Assembly: GCA_029891345.1 (NCBI GenBank)
Contig: CM056994.1
Location: forward strand, 57,009,251 to 57,073,250
Direction of reading: 5' to 3'
DNA: 64,000 nt
Source of the DNA: Dryococelus australis
Lineage: Eukaryota; Arthropoda; Insecta; Phasmatodea; Phasmatidae
Below, one piece after another: positions 46,706 through 58,399 of the stretch (position 1 is its first letter; each line of letters starts with the position of its first letter). A model generated the notes under the pieces. The model had not been told where the DNA came from and searched no databases. It saw only the letters and a list, made by a program, of their open reading frames with translations. The position numbers and the translations under genes were made by a program.

Positions 46706-47317
46706 GTAACACGGGTGATGGTAAAAATAACAAAATTTCTCACTTGGAATTTCTAATGGTGATTGTAAGATGTGTGAGAAAACGATTGCTGCTTCTGCAG
46801 TCACTTCTTAACGCCCGGGTGCAGCACACAAAATAGGCGGACAGATTACTATTTAGCGAAGCACCTCTCTTATAAAATGTCTCGCTAGTGATTCCTCCCT
46901 CAGACGCTAAAATTAACCAATAAGAAACTTAGGCGGTTGTGGAAGCAAGCTTCTTAAGACAGCTCGATTTCTCGTCAAGGTTCAGGTACATTTTATAATA
47001 TGTAAAAAAGACTTTTGATTTTTCTCGCCCCTCGAGAAGTCCCCTTAAGACGAAGCTAATCTGAACATTTTTTTATCTCCAGGTACAATGGTTTCGGTTG
47101 TGGTCTGTCGAGTCAGTAAATGGCAGGGCTTATAACTTTATATGCATTGATAAATTAACTAAACGTCACACTAAAAGACGAGCTCGGTCGAAGTTCTCCA
47201 TACGGTAGCGAGGTACAAGCGCGTAAATTCGTGATTGTGATACACATCAGTACATTGCTGAGACCATTAGTTCGGATCCCAGTAGCTGCAGGAGACAGCG
47301 AATGTCGTAGTTTTTAC
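46706..47317. other. Noncoding stretch
   Basis: No feature was recognised. Confidence 0.4.
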
Positions 47318-47488
47318 AGTATTGTATTATATTGTAAAGGGGCTAGCAACGTCCTCTGGCTGGGGACGGCTTACAAACTAATTTATAACCTAACTTAAAT
47401 TAACACTCGTGCCTCACCTGGGACTCGAACCCAGAACCTCCCTCACCCCATACCGGCGGCGCACCAACCGACTGCGCCACGGGGTCGA
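47318..47488 (-). mobile_element. tRNA-derived SINE, family S2
   Basis: On the minus strand: CGACCCCGTGGCGCAGTCGG (box A), GTTCTGGGTTCGAGTCCCAG (box B), then GTTAATTTAAGTTAGGTTAT, a GTCCCC..GGACGTTGCTAG block and a TACAATATAATACAATACTG tail. Same family as 11,881-12,066; both Pol III boxes look intact. Confidence 0.87.
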
Positions 47489-47536
47489 CGTGTTTACAAT
47501 AGGCGATGAGTACAGCAAACCCGAGCAACGTTCTCG

Positions 47537-47951
47537 TATAGGCTGTTCACTGTAAAATGAGCTCTTTTGAAATACCTGCTTAAGATCTCTTGTATACATG
47601 TTTTGTGTTTTTCCTCAAGTCAAATTAACATTCCCATAGACCTCATCACTTCATATATGCGTCGGTCAAGTGGGACTGTGAAATTATTAGACAATTAAAT
47701 ATTGTATAAATATGCTCTTTTACATTTCTCTGCATAAAAAAAATACAGAAAGCGAGATAAATAATCTAAGTTATTACCAATGGTCACCTAACACTTTTTG
47801 TTCGACGTAAATATATGGAACTACTTTCCCCTCCGTTACCAACTTTATTGAACACATCACTCACTGCGCCCGTTAGAACACGTGCAGGTAGGGGTGGAAA
47901 CTCTCTTCTAAGGTTGATTTCAGAAGTGCTCACTTTATCGTGAACAGCCTT
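47537..47951 (+). mobile_element. M1-family MITE, copy 9
   Basis: Begins TATAGGCTGTTCACTGTAAA and ends AGAAGTGCTCACTTTATCGT then GAACAGCC. Family landmarks occur in order, including TATGCGTCGGTCAAGTG and CCGTTACCAACTTTATTG. It follows the S2 SINE by about 50 bp. Confidence 0.9.
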
Positions 47952-48117
47952 CAAGGACAGTGATACAGCACGAAAGTCTAGTCCAGGAATGGAGTGAGGC
48001 AAGAAAATAAGATAGGAAGAAAACGAGACAGGACACGTGCTTTCCTGTAAGTATTTAAAAGTACTGTATCCCTTTCCGAATATAGGCGGAAGAAGTAAAC
48101 AACAAAATCGAAAACGA

Positions 48118-48620
48118 AACAAAAAAAAAATAAAAATAAAAAGAACGGCAAATTCTAGGAATTACAGAAGAACCTAGCAGTCGACAGAACATAAACTAAC
48201 AAGAGCAAGGCATCAAACTGACAACAAAAAATTATGAACACCATCGATGAACATAAATGAGAAAAAGATTATCTCGACTTCAGAGTTTAATGTAACGATG
48301 TAAAATAATAAAACACGTTAAAAAAATGACAAGACAGTTAAATTGGTATGCTCAAAAAATAAAATTTAAGAAGAAAAAGCAAGAAAATAATAATGAAAAC
48401 ACAAACACAAATAATAGCCACACAATGAACAAAGAAGAGGAAAATACTATCTCCTTTTAAAGTATATTTTAATTATTAGAAATATGTAATAACGAAAACA
48501 AAAATTGAGAAACGACAAACTCCGATACTGAAGCAAATAAAAAAATTGTAACAAATGGCACGATGCGAAAAATAAAAACGAAAATTAAAAATTAACAATA
48601 ACAAAAGATTTCACAGCCAC
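48118..48620. repeat. A-rich low-complexity tract
   Basis: About 500 bp of strongly A-skewed sequence (AAAAAAAAAATAAAAATAAA followed by many AAAATAA and GAAAAC strings). The strand asymmetry is much stronger than in the neighbouring AT-rich DNA. Confidence 0.65.
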
Positions 48621-49017
48621 AGTAAACATAAATGTAGAAAAGATTCCGAATTTCCCTGCTGTGAAACTTAAGCAGTAGTAAATTAATTGTGTACGCAATG
48701 GTTTGAGCCAAAGTAGTAATAGGTATCGCACAGATGAAAGATCGCGCCCGACTTCCTGTCATCATTAGTAATTTATTAGCACGGAGCCAATACATATAGT
48801 CCGGAGCTCGCTGCAATCAGGAATACCTGTCGTGTTTAACCTTTATCTGCATAACCTTGCGGAGTAACTCTGAAATATTACTTCCTGCGGATATCGATTT
48901 TGGACGTATCGCTACCTGCTCACACCTGGGTCGCTGGCCAGTCGAATAAACAAGTGAGAGACTTGGGCAGCAGGTCTTTGCGCGACGGATGTGTGCCGAA
49001 GTGACTGTGGAGGTGAG
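48621..49017. other. Noncoding stretch
   Basis: No feature was recognised. Confidence 0.35.
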
Positions 49018-49250
49018 TGTAAAGAGATTTGGGCGGCTCGTAACAGCGATGTCTTGAGAGCCGATGCGGATGATTGAAGTGAATATGGAGCAGCGCCGGA
49101 ATGAAGGGGCAGGGAAAACAGCAGATCCCCGAGAAAACCCGCCGACTAACGGCATCGTCCGGCACGATTCCCACATCTGAAAATTCAGATATTGACCCGA
49201 CTGGGAATCGAACCCGGTTTACCTTGGTGGGATTCGAACAGGCTCAGCCA
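49018..49250 (-). mobile_element. SINE family S1
   Basis: On the minus strand: eroded head, GGGTTCGATTCCCAGTCGGG (box B), GGAATCGTGCCGGACGATGC, GGTTTTCTCGGGGATCTGCT, and a tail with TTACGAGCCGCCCAAATCTC. A duplicated box-B-like GTTCGAATCCCACC lies upstream of the expected position. Confidence 0.87.
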
Positions 49251-49927
49251 ACGCGGGCTACGAAGTGACTGTGAAGCAGCAAAAGAATGCATATGGATAA
49301 GGGGAGGAAGAGGGAGAGGCAGAAGTACTAATACCCACTTGCACAATCATCTTCCCCGATCCGAGATCGAATGATCCTAGTTCCGAAACAGTATCCAGTT
49401 TGATCTTGGTTCCAGTGTAAAAGTGTAGCTCCAACGAAATTTCATGGTTTTGGATCCCCGATTCGACGATCTTGGTTCCAAAGTGAGAGATTGAGATTAA
49501 GTATGAGACAAATTTGCTATTGGTTCGTAATATAGGACTGGAGTAGGGGTATTCTAAAACTAAATTTGTCGACGATGGCTGCTGATCTCGGATCGAGATT
49601 TTGAAACCGCCAATTTCGGCGGTTCGAAATGAACTTCATCTCTCTATCCAGTCCAGCTCTGAACTCGAATGGTGCAACAGTTTTCTGTTCCGATCTTAGA
49701 TCCGATCTCGAATCGAGTTTCGAACCACGATGGTGCAACCGGGCATAAGACGTTACTCCCCTGCTGATGGGAACGTCGACAATGTTTGCTGTGTCTGAGC
49801 CCGACGGAAATCGTATCCAATTGGCAATGGTGGGACGAGTGGATTGGATACTACATCACTGTGTCGCCAAATCGACAGCTAAATACAATTTTCTATTCTC
49901 ACTGATTTTTTTTTTTTCGCGGTAACT
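49251..49927. other. Noncoding stretch rich in GATC-type words
   Basis: 49,340-49,740 is unusually rich in GATCC/CGATC/TCGAAC words (GATCCGAGATCGAATGATCC, TTAGATCCGATCTCGAATCG and similar), apparently a diverged internally repetitive sequence. No gene was recognised. Confidence 0.45.
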
Positions 49928-50165
49928 CGGCGCTACAGTGGTCTAGTGGTCAGACTACTCGCCTCTCACCAAAGCGAACCAGATTCCGTCACCGGCGGCG
50001 TCACGCGGGTCTTCGCACGTGGGAAATGTGCGGACGTTGTTGGCTGGCGTGTTTTCTCAGGGTACTCCCTCTTCTCCCCTGCATTCCGCCACTGCGCCAT
50101 CTTCACCTCATTTCACCCTCACCAGCGCTCAGTGTATTGTTGCTAAGAGCCGGCCAAAATTTCCG
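49928..50165 (+). mobile_element. SINE family S1
   Basis: Head CTACAGTGGTCTAGTGGTCA with ACTACTCGCCTCTCACCAAA. Box B is degraded (CCAGATTCCGTC). Then come a GTGTTTTCTCAGGG block, a CACCTCATTTCACCCTCACC block and a TAAGAGCCGGCCAAAATTTC tail. It ends about 40 bp before the long T2 copy 2. Confidence 0.87.
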
Positions 50166-50202
50166 AACTGTCGTGATAACTCAGACATTTGTAAACCAGT
50201 CT

Positions 50203-52025
50203 ATAGTCCATTCCCGATTGGAAGCGACTTACGAAAATCAACCTTTGAAAAAACTCTTTAGGCATAACATGTCAACCTGTTTTTTCAATAACATGTATTG
50301 AACAAATATATAACACTGTGGTTAACTTTAGAGTACTGCATTATTAAATAAATTGAACTTTACCTTAATATCTTTAACTTATAGCGACGTGTTGGCAACA
50401 GGCGGTAAGAAATAGTTCAGTTAAAATATTTTAACCTATTTTTTTGTAAATTAAACGGTGCCTATTTAAATATTTAGGTAGCCCCGATGGCATCATTTCT
50501 CATTTTTACAGTTTAAAATAACAGCGGAAAATATCGTTAGTAGACCGTAATGGTACGGTGTTTCATCGAGCGAGAGCAACTTTGAAGCAACTGACTGCTG
50601 AGCGAGGCTTGTCGCGCTCCTCTCTCTCTCTCTCTCTCTCGCGCGCTCTCGCGCTCTCGCTCTGGAAGTTTCGCTTCGCTAGTAGGCGGTTATAATTATA
50701 CATGTTTTCAATTGTATCATATTTCATACTTGTTACAGCAAAATAATTTTAGAATTTGTAATTTACTACTGGAAATAGACTTTAATGTTTGAATACATAT
50801 TTTGATATATTTAGATACGATGGCGGGGCAGAAACAGTGAAATTCGCAGACGTGGCGAGCCATGACGTGGCGCGTTGCTGTTTTACCAAACGAAGCGTGA
50901 GAAATACTTTAACGTACCACATCACGTTTGTAGACCAGTTTTTTAAACCTACCTAAGTGAGTTACGAGGTTGTGATAAATCTATTTTTCCGCGGCAGTAA
51001 TAAATATACTGTTACGGCATGTTTGGTTAACCGCTGTGTGTGAAATAGCGTGGCTGTATGGTGATCGTTATGCTGGATCTGCATGTGTGCGTGATTTAAA
51101 ATATTTTATATGAACTATTTATAAGTTGTAAATGTGAACTGTTTTTATGGCGAGTTTATTTACATCCACATCTGTTTATTTATCACAACGTTGTACCTTT
51201 GCCCTGGGTGTTTGAAACAGTCGTGTAACGTGATTTATCACCAATCCCAACAAAATAACCAAGCCCAGCCCCAATAAATTTCAATAAACCTAATACACAG
51301 TAAGTAGCAATTCGTATAAATATGAGCGGAGTAGAAGTTACGGTAGGATTATTTGTGTGCATGTTCACCGCTATCTTTTAAGATTCTATAACAAAAAATA
51401 AGCGACACGAGTTGCGTGCTTGATTTTAATGCCACTTTTTCGTTGGACTGACTATTCCTTCGTTATTCAAACTGAAGCCGTCCTTTTAAAGAAATAACCC
51501 AACAGATATCAATAACAAAGTTAAATACTGCAGTTCATTATCCCGCAGTTGTAACAGTGTTTAACACAGTCGCAGCAAAATATTAACTTGCATCACGTGT
51601 AATGTGCTATGTTGTGGAAAACAATATGTTAATGTAACGCAACCTTAAGAACTATCGTTAATTCAGGTATTTTTAAAACTTCATAAAGCTGACCTAAATA
51701 ATGTTATAGCCCTAAACTGTGAATATTCGTACGAAATGGCTTTTAATATAGACTTAAGACAGAATTCTTTGAATAGCTATAAACAGTGAACAACACATTT
51801 GACAGGTATAAAAGTAGGTCACATTTCAATGTTTATTTTTAGGTGTAGCGAAAGTATACGAACACATGTACACACACACAATGGCATGTAAACATTGATT
51901 TTGACAGATGCTACATGGCAGTCACATGACAATGTTTTACATTTGGCGGAAGGATACGAAACGGGCCTGCAAGTATATATTTAGCAGGGCTCCGAGAAAG
52001 TTGCTTCCAATGGGGAATGGACCAC
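50203..52025 (+). mobile_element. T2-family TIR element, long copy 2 (~1,823 bp)
   Basis: Begins ATAGTCCATTCCCGATTGGA and ends with the inverted tip (GTTGCTTCCAATGGGGAATG then GACCAC). It aligns in reverse orientation with 27,440-29,355 across its length. No clear target duplication is visible. It contains a (TC)n/(GC)n tract at 50,619-50,660 that is short in the other copy. No transposase frame survives. The two long copies lie about 21 kb apart in inverted orientation. Confidence 0.88.
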
Positions 52026-53751
52026 ACAACTGTATAGTAGCAGAAAATCACTGTCGTCAGTGCAATTTAACACATTTCTCAAAGAATCCTGGTTAAAACA
52101 ACGTAATTATTAAGCTGATACTTTAATATTTCCTTCTACTTTTTTTAAACACTTTATGATAATGAGTTTTTACTCCGGCGTTGTATCGCCGTAGAGTATT
52201 TTACGAGCAGTATATTTGTTGTTCTTTTCCAATTTTCGAGTTTGTCACGTGGAGTCCGTAAGTTTTAATACAAACATTAATGCTACTGAACTCTGATTGA
52301 ATCCAATGCAGCTCCAATTATATTGCTGCGTGACTTTCATATATTATCTTTTCGTCTACCAAACTGTCTCGCCACATCGGAGGGACGCTGTCTCTACAAT
52401 AATGGAGTTAATTATATTATGGCGTCGATTGAAAGTGTTAGGAAGGATATATTTTGTGACTGCACAAGCAGAGTTGTGCAAATTTTGATTAGCATTCCCG
52501 TAGTACAAAAAAAGTACGTTTGTAAGACACAGCATAAATACAGGCACAACTGCTTTTAAAAAATGTATAAAACTTAGCTTAAATTAAGAAATGTTTACAG
52601 CTTGTTTCAAGAAGTAACAATATAAAATGTTTATAGCCAAGGATAAGTCCTCAGTCACTGAACGGACTCATCAACGCTCAGTCCAAACCGATAGATCTAG
52701 AAACACATATTTTAATGATAAATTCCGTTAAGGGCGTAGGCAAATATTACAAAGAAATTTCTTGAAATCCAGAAATTTTTCCACGTAATCATGGTCTATT
52801 CCTTTCGAAGAAATATCGCCGTGATTTCCACTTCTAAAAAAAAAAAACTACCAACTTCCAAGAATTTTCAATATTATAACCTCTAAATAATGACTAGAAC
52901 AAAATGTGTGTTCCCCGAGGCCTTAATATCTAATATTTAAGAAACCCGGTGAAATTTAGTTGAATTTTTTTCCAGAAGACTATGTAAGAAAGTGCCTAAA
53001 ATAAAAAAATCGGAATTATTTCGTAATTGCATCTAAAGAGTGAACATGATAAAAATGTTGTTTTGTTCCCATAGATATTGTGGTTATTTGTAATTCAAAA
53101 TGATACCACAAAATATCCTAAAAATTTGTCAAGGTTTTTTCATATTGATAAACCAAGTTCCTGATTGGAAAAAATTGGAAAGCCCATAGCGAGGTATACA
53201 GAGGTTATTCGAAGGAAAAAAAGAGGGGGGGGGGGGGGGTTAAGAACCTGGTAGATACTTGTAAAAAATACATTGTTCAACACTATAAATTTTCAGTCTT
53301 CTACTTCTATGTAGCCCACTTGTGGCGGTATTATTTATTACCTTCTGCCAAACGAAGGCTAACCATTTTCAGTTAGATTAGCTCTGGACCATAGTGGACA
53401 TGGAAAAAAAAACGGATGTTCAGTGGCTCCTGCAGTAAGCACGAACAAGGTTCTGCAGTCAATCCCGTCTCCAAAGAAATACGGGAAGTCCGCAGGTTCT
53501 TTGTAGTCGCAGTAGGTCAGTGGGTTCGCACTGATAAGTCTCCTCAGGGAGAGGAAGATTGCGTCGCGACGCCTATGAAACATATGACGCCAACAGACCT
53601 TCGCGACGTACCCCCTTCCCCCCTTCCTTGTCCTGCGTGCGAAAGGTCTATTCTCGGGGCATATGTGACCCAGATCTCGCACTCATCCGATGCAACTCCC
53701 CCGCTCTCCTTTTTCTCTTTCTTCTCTCCTTCCCCTCTCTCTACCTTCTCT
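52026..53751. other. Noncoding stretch
   Basis: AT-rich, with 15 G at 53,225-53,239. No gene was recognised. A GC-rich patch at 53,400-53,690 is open on both strands without a recognised domain. Confidence 0.4.
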
Positions 53752-53754
53752 ACT

Positions 53755-53831
<77 letters not shown>
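53752..53831. repeat. (CT)n microsatellite
   Basis: About 36 CT dinucleotides, preceded by 60 bp of CT-rich sequence. Overlapping Ser-Leu and Arg-Glu frames on the two strands are artefacts of this tract. Confidence 0.97.
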
Positions 53832-53834
<3 letters not shown>

Positions 53835-54072
53835 CTCTGACAACACCGTGCAACGTCACCACACATGAATTATTCTGCACCGCTTCTTATCTCTGTCAGC
53901 AAGGTCAAACTGCGGTGTCGGCGCCAAACATCGATTACAGAACTCGCAAGTATGGGAGCGATCCCAGAATTCTAGGTGGCAGGGCAAAGATCGCCTTCAA
54001 TTCAGGAATTTGTTACGATACAGGACATGACTTCTCTAGGAAGTCCCCACAAAATTGATGAAATACTTGACT

Positions 54073-54487
54073 TAAGGCTGTTCACGGTAAAATGAGCACT
54101 TTTGAAAGCCTTACCTATGATATACTTGTATGCACGTTGTGTATTATTCCGCCTTATGTAAAATTAACATTGTCATGAGCCTCATCACTTTATCCATACA
54201 CCGGTCAAGTAAAACTGTGAAATTATTAGGAAAGTAAATATTTACAAATCTGCCAATTTTTACTTTTCGATAGTTAACTTAAAATATTCTTTCCCTTTCA
54301 GATTTTTTTAAATCACAAAATGGCTACCTTAACCTTTTTATTCGTTCAGATATGAAACTATTTTCCATCCATCGTTACCAACTTTGCTGGGCGAATATTA
54401 CCCGGTGCACCCATTAAAATATGTGCAGGCAGGGGCAGTGACTTTTCTAAGGTTCATTTCAGAAGTGCTCACTTTATCGAACATCTT
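54073..54487 (+). mobile_element. M1-family MITE, copy 10
   Basis: Begins TAAGGCTGTTCACGGTAAAA and ends CAGAAGTGCTCACTTTATCG then AACATC. Landmarks such as TTCCGCCTTATGTAAAATTA and ATCGTTACCAACTTTGCTGG are clear. Confidence 0.9.
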
Positions 54488-55140
54488 TTGCCGTATATAT
54501 TGGGCTAAGTATGTACCTTGTTGTGTCTTAATAGGACCGGTGTAAAATACCGTAGTTCATAGGCCCTCAATGTAAACCTTACTCTGAAAACGGTACAGTA
54601 AATTGAGCTCCAGTAATCATAATACTTCACTCGTTACGACGTAGCCGTACATATTCTCTACATGTTTTGAAATAGATGGTTTCCCATTTTCTCTTTTAAA
54701 TAAAACAAAATAACTCCAAACTGCTTATTTATGTGTTTACATATGTGTCACTGAATAGAGGTAATCATTATGTTCTAGGGGGGGGGGGGCAATATAGCTA
54801 GGGGCAGTGATATTTCGTGAAAAGATTTAGACAAGATACAGTTCAAATCACTGTGGCATCCTCCACATTTTTTGATTGGCTGAAACACGTTCTTACTCGG
54901 GTTAACTGTTAACGTAGAATCACGAAGGTTCATTGTCGTAGTTACAGAATCCTGAGTGGCCCGGTCAAATGTGGCTACATCAGCAGCTAATGAAGGTATG
55001 ACAACAGTTGAGATATGTAAATACACAATATCCCAGCGTTTACCTACCAATTTGACTCTCCTAGTACTCGTGTGTCCCTAGGGTGGAGATGGCGTGATGC
55101 GGCCAGACCTGTCCGGCGAGTGATTCCATTGTCAGTAAGA
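54488..55140. other. Noncoding stretch
   Basis: It includes 12 G at 54,778-54,789. No gene was recognised before the transposase fragment. Confidence 0.4.
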
Positions 55141-55422
55141 ATGGAGCGGTGGTCACCTGCACACAGCGCGTTGGCAGTGGAAGCGTATGTCAAACATAAC
55201 GATTCTGTCGTCACACAGCGATTGTTTAGGCAACATTTCTGTAGTGGAAGACACGGGAGTGTACCCGAACGTCACTCCATCACTAACTGGATGAGCAAGT
55301 GTCGCGCTACAGCGTCTGTTGCAGACAAGAAACTGGGTGGTAGTGAGACATATGTGCGGACACAGGAAATCGACCGTGTAAAGGCAGCTGTGTTATCACA
55401 AATGGCAGACATGTATATTTAG
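55141..55422 (+). pseudogene. N-terminal fragment of a DUF4817-type transposable-element protein
   Basis: The frame from ATG 55,141 reads MERWSPAHSALAVEAYVKHN, then SVVTQRLFRQHF, GRHGSVPERHSITNWMSKCR and VRTQEIDRVKAAVLSQ before a stop at 55,420. The MERWSPAHRA.. start, the QRLFRQHF segment and the VRT-x-E-x-I-x-x-V-x-x-A motif are ones I know from a widespread family of insect transposable-element proteins (DUF4817 plus HTH plus DDE). Only about 94 residues survive; the HTH and DDE parts are missing. It is a different subfamily from the remnant at 39.8-40.8 kb. Confidence 0.78.
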
Positions 55423-56546
55423 GTTGTCTGTAACTTCGATAAATATTGTCCTTATTTGGACATACTGCACGTGTTTCACAATGGTAGGTGAATGCTGTAG
55501 TATTGAAGTCTACTGTGTGCTCCGACCTTTCTAGAGAAAAGTCACGAGCTCTAAATATAGCTATTAAAAAGAAAATGGAAATGGGCGTAGTTATATTTTC
55601 ACTGGAAGTAAGGACCGAGACTTAAAAACGTATAATTTCTCTGCGAGCGTGATGAGATGCCCACGTTGATGGGGTGTGCGTAATTCGCAGTAGGAAGGCT
55701 GAAGCAGATCCGGGTATGCTCAGGAGCAATACGGGGAAAAAGGAGGTAGGCGGACGAAATGATAAGGTCTCTTCATTTCCGGCGAGATATGTCTCGGGGT
55801 GCTCCACACGGCTAAACAACCCCGGAAAAGTGGCAGTCAAAAAATCTCTCTCAGGATTCCCCCCGCACATTTTTCAAGGCTACGTCGGCAGTGACGTCCT
55901 CCTCGGCAAAGTTCCGGGAGTGAAGATTAGCGTCTCCAGCAGCGCGTAAGGTCGTGGCACATGTCACTATAATTAGATTTTTTTTCCCCTATAATTTCTT
56001 CCTATCAGGATTTGGAACCTGAAATGCAGAACGCAAGTTATAAGGGGGGGGGGGGGGTGTTCCGTACCAATGCAGAAACTATATCCCCCCTTTTTTTTCC
56101 AAAAAAAAATCGCACCACATGTAATTTGGTTGCTCGTGAATGGAGACCAGGGAATTTCGCGGTTTCATTCGGCGACAAGCTTTGAGCACTTTAGCCTGGG
56201 TTAGTTGTCCGTTGGCAATTGCACCACTTTTACCCGAGAACAGATGCCACGGGATTCGGCCATCTTTCTTGCTAGTTACTTATTGGTTCAATGCGTCCCG
56301 GGCGTGACTTAGACTGGAATCCAATTAAAACTAGTCAAATGTGTGTACGTTTGAAGTTTGGCTTGTCCTCGAATGAATGCGCGGAATATCCGGGACTCTA
56401 CTTTTGAAGTATGTTCGCTGGCACATGTGACATTACAAAGATACGCCGTGTTCTGTACAGTGTTTTTTTTTTCGCCCCATACTTTCTCTCTGGCAATGAG
56501 CTTTTTTTTTTTGAGGTGTGTGTGGTTGTACGGTACGCGATGTAGT
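55423..56546. other. Noncoding stretch
   Basis: A GC-rich block at 55,622-55,950 is open on both strands but matches nothing I know. There are 15 G at 56,044-56,058. Confidence 0.4.
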
Positions 56547-56796
56547 GAGTGGAGGAGAGATATTTCGGCGCTTAACATCGAGATATTGAGAACCAATGAG
56601 GCTAAAGCGACGTGACCATGAAGCAGCACCGGGGGAAACGAGAGATCCCAGAGGTAAATCCGCCTGGCAGCGGCATCGTCCGGCACGATTCCCCACATGC
56701 GAAAATACGGGGACGACCCCGCGGGGAATAGAACCCAGTCCCAGTTCGCCTAGCTGGGAGGAGAGTAGTCTAACCACTACTCCACCGCGACTCTTC
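56547..56796 (-). mobile_element. SINE family S1, nearly full length
   Basis: On the minus strand: GTCGCGGTGGAGTAGTGGTT (box A), then CTACTCTCCTCCCAGC, a degraded box B (GGGTTCTATTCCCCGCGGGG), GGAATCGTGCCGGACGATGC, and a tail with CTCAATATCTCGATGTTAAG. Confidence 0.9.
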
Positions 56797-58399
56797 GGTA
56801 CGCTATATGGCACAAACAAGTTTTTTAGTAGAAAACTTTAACGTACTTTGCAACTATTATAAAAATAAATACAATTAATATTCTGTTGACTTAATTATGC
56901 TTTACTTATGTCACCAAGAAAAATGCATTAAATAAAATACAAACGAAACCGTGGCTAGCGAAGGTACAAAATCATTCTTACTCTTTCCCTTACGATATTC
57001 TTACATTGTATTAAAAGAACTATAAAAACTGCCTACGGACAGTAAAAATAAGAACTGCTACTTAAGCTCAAAAATGAATTAAAATAAAATAACGAAACCA
57101 GTTGCTATTCTTTTCTGCGGCATTTAAACAGTAAGAATTAAGACTCAGCCAAGAGAGTTATTGTTCGTCTTCGTCTTTCCTCCTCACGCCTCGCTGTGAC
57201 ACGTGATTGAATACTCCACTACCTTCGTGCTGTGGTTGGACATATGACGACCTGTGTGAGCAGTGGATTCTTTATCTGAATGCCAGATACGCATTCGCAG
57301 AGGCAAAATTTTACGCTAACGTGTTGGAGTTCTTGTCAGGTACCAACGTACAATGTTCATGTAGGATATTTTATTTCCGTTATTGATGTCTGTAGCCCGT
57401 ATGAGAAGCTGTTTAGGTGTTTGACTGGTCCAGTGAGTTCTTCGTCCAACTGAAGCTATAGTTTCCTGAAAAATATCCTGAAAAAATGAAATATTGTCGA
57501 AGTACTTCGCTCTCGGTAAAAATTACCCATTCGTCAGCCGCCAATGTAAATAGTTCGTGATTTAAAGTGGAAGTCCCATTGATGGTGTGTACGTTTGAAG
57601 AATTTCTGAACGAGTGTTAAGATTCCAGCTTATCTCGAGCGGTTTTGCGCATTAAAAGTACTAACTTAAAGTAGCTTAAAGTGCGAAATAAGTACGCCAA
57701 ACTCCTTACCTTATTTATGCGCTAAGCTCTAAATTGGCAAACAATTTTTTGTCGCGCAAGTTACAACCTAGAAACTCCTTTTAAGCAGCGATCCCGTTTT
57801 TAAAGTTTATAATGTCAACAACGAAAGAATTGTTTGTTCGCTAGGTACTTACTACGGCACTACGTATATGGCATAGGTCAAATGTAGAAACATCCAATAG
57901 ATATAAGTTATTCGAACCCGGAGACTTGCATAACGAAACCTAACGTTCCTGCTGAGGCGTTTCTTTTCTCAGACTATAAGCCTACAATTTTTACGCGATC
58001 CATGCAGCATATTGTAATGATTTGCTTACATCCTCGGTTCGCGACCATTCTGATAACACTAGTTAAGACGGTTAATTTACATGTAAGGCATGATGGAGTT
58101 TAATTCGTATTGGGGATTCAACAAGTCCGGAAGTTAAAACTTAAGTATTTATTTTTTTTTGTTTTTTCGAGAACACCTTTACTCTCTCTCTTTTTTCTGT
58201 TTACTTTTGGAGTTGTGAATTCTTTCGTTTATAAATAAAAACCTTGTACTTCACGCCTGAGACTTCTTGGTTGGCATCGCCATATTTTTATGTTACAATA
58301 ATCAAAACAGCATATAAGCACCATCCGACGCTTAAAACCTCTTTCATTAACAGTAAATGGAAGGTTAAGACCCAACAAAACATTATTTAGAATACTAGC
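56797..58399. other. AT-rich noncoding stretch
   Basis: No gene or repeat partner was recognised. Confidence 0.4.

Noticed and set aside
53416..54058. Overlapping frames of 93-150 codons on both strands
   Set aside because: Their length comes from the (CT)n tract, which has no stop in several frames; no domain outside it.
55622..55949. Open frames on both strands in a GC-rich block
   Set aside because: Being open on both strands reflects composition; no motif was recognised.
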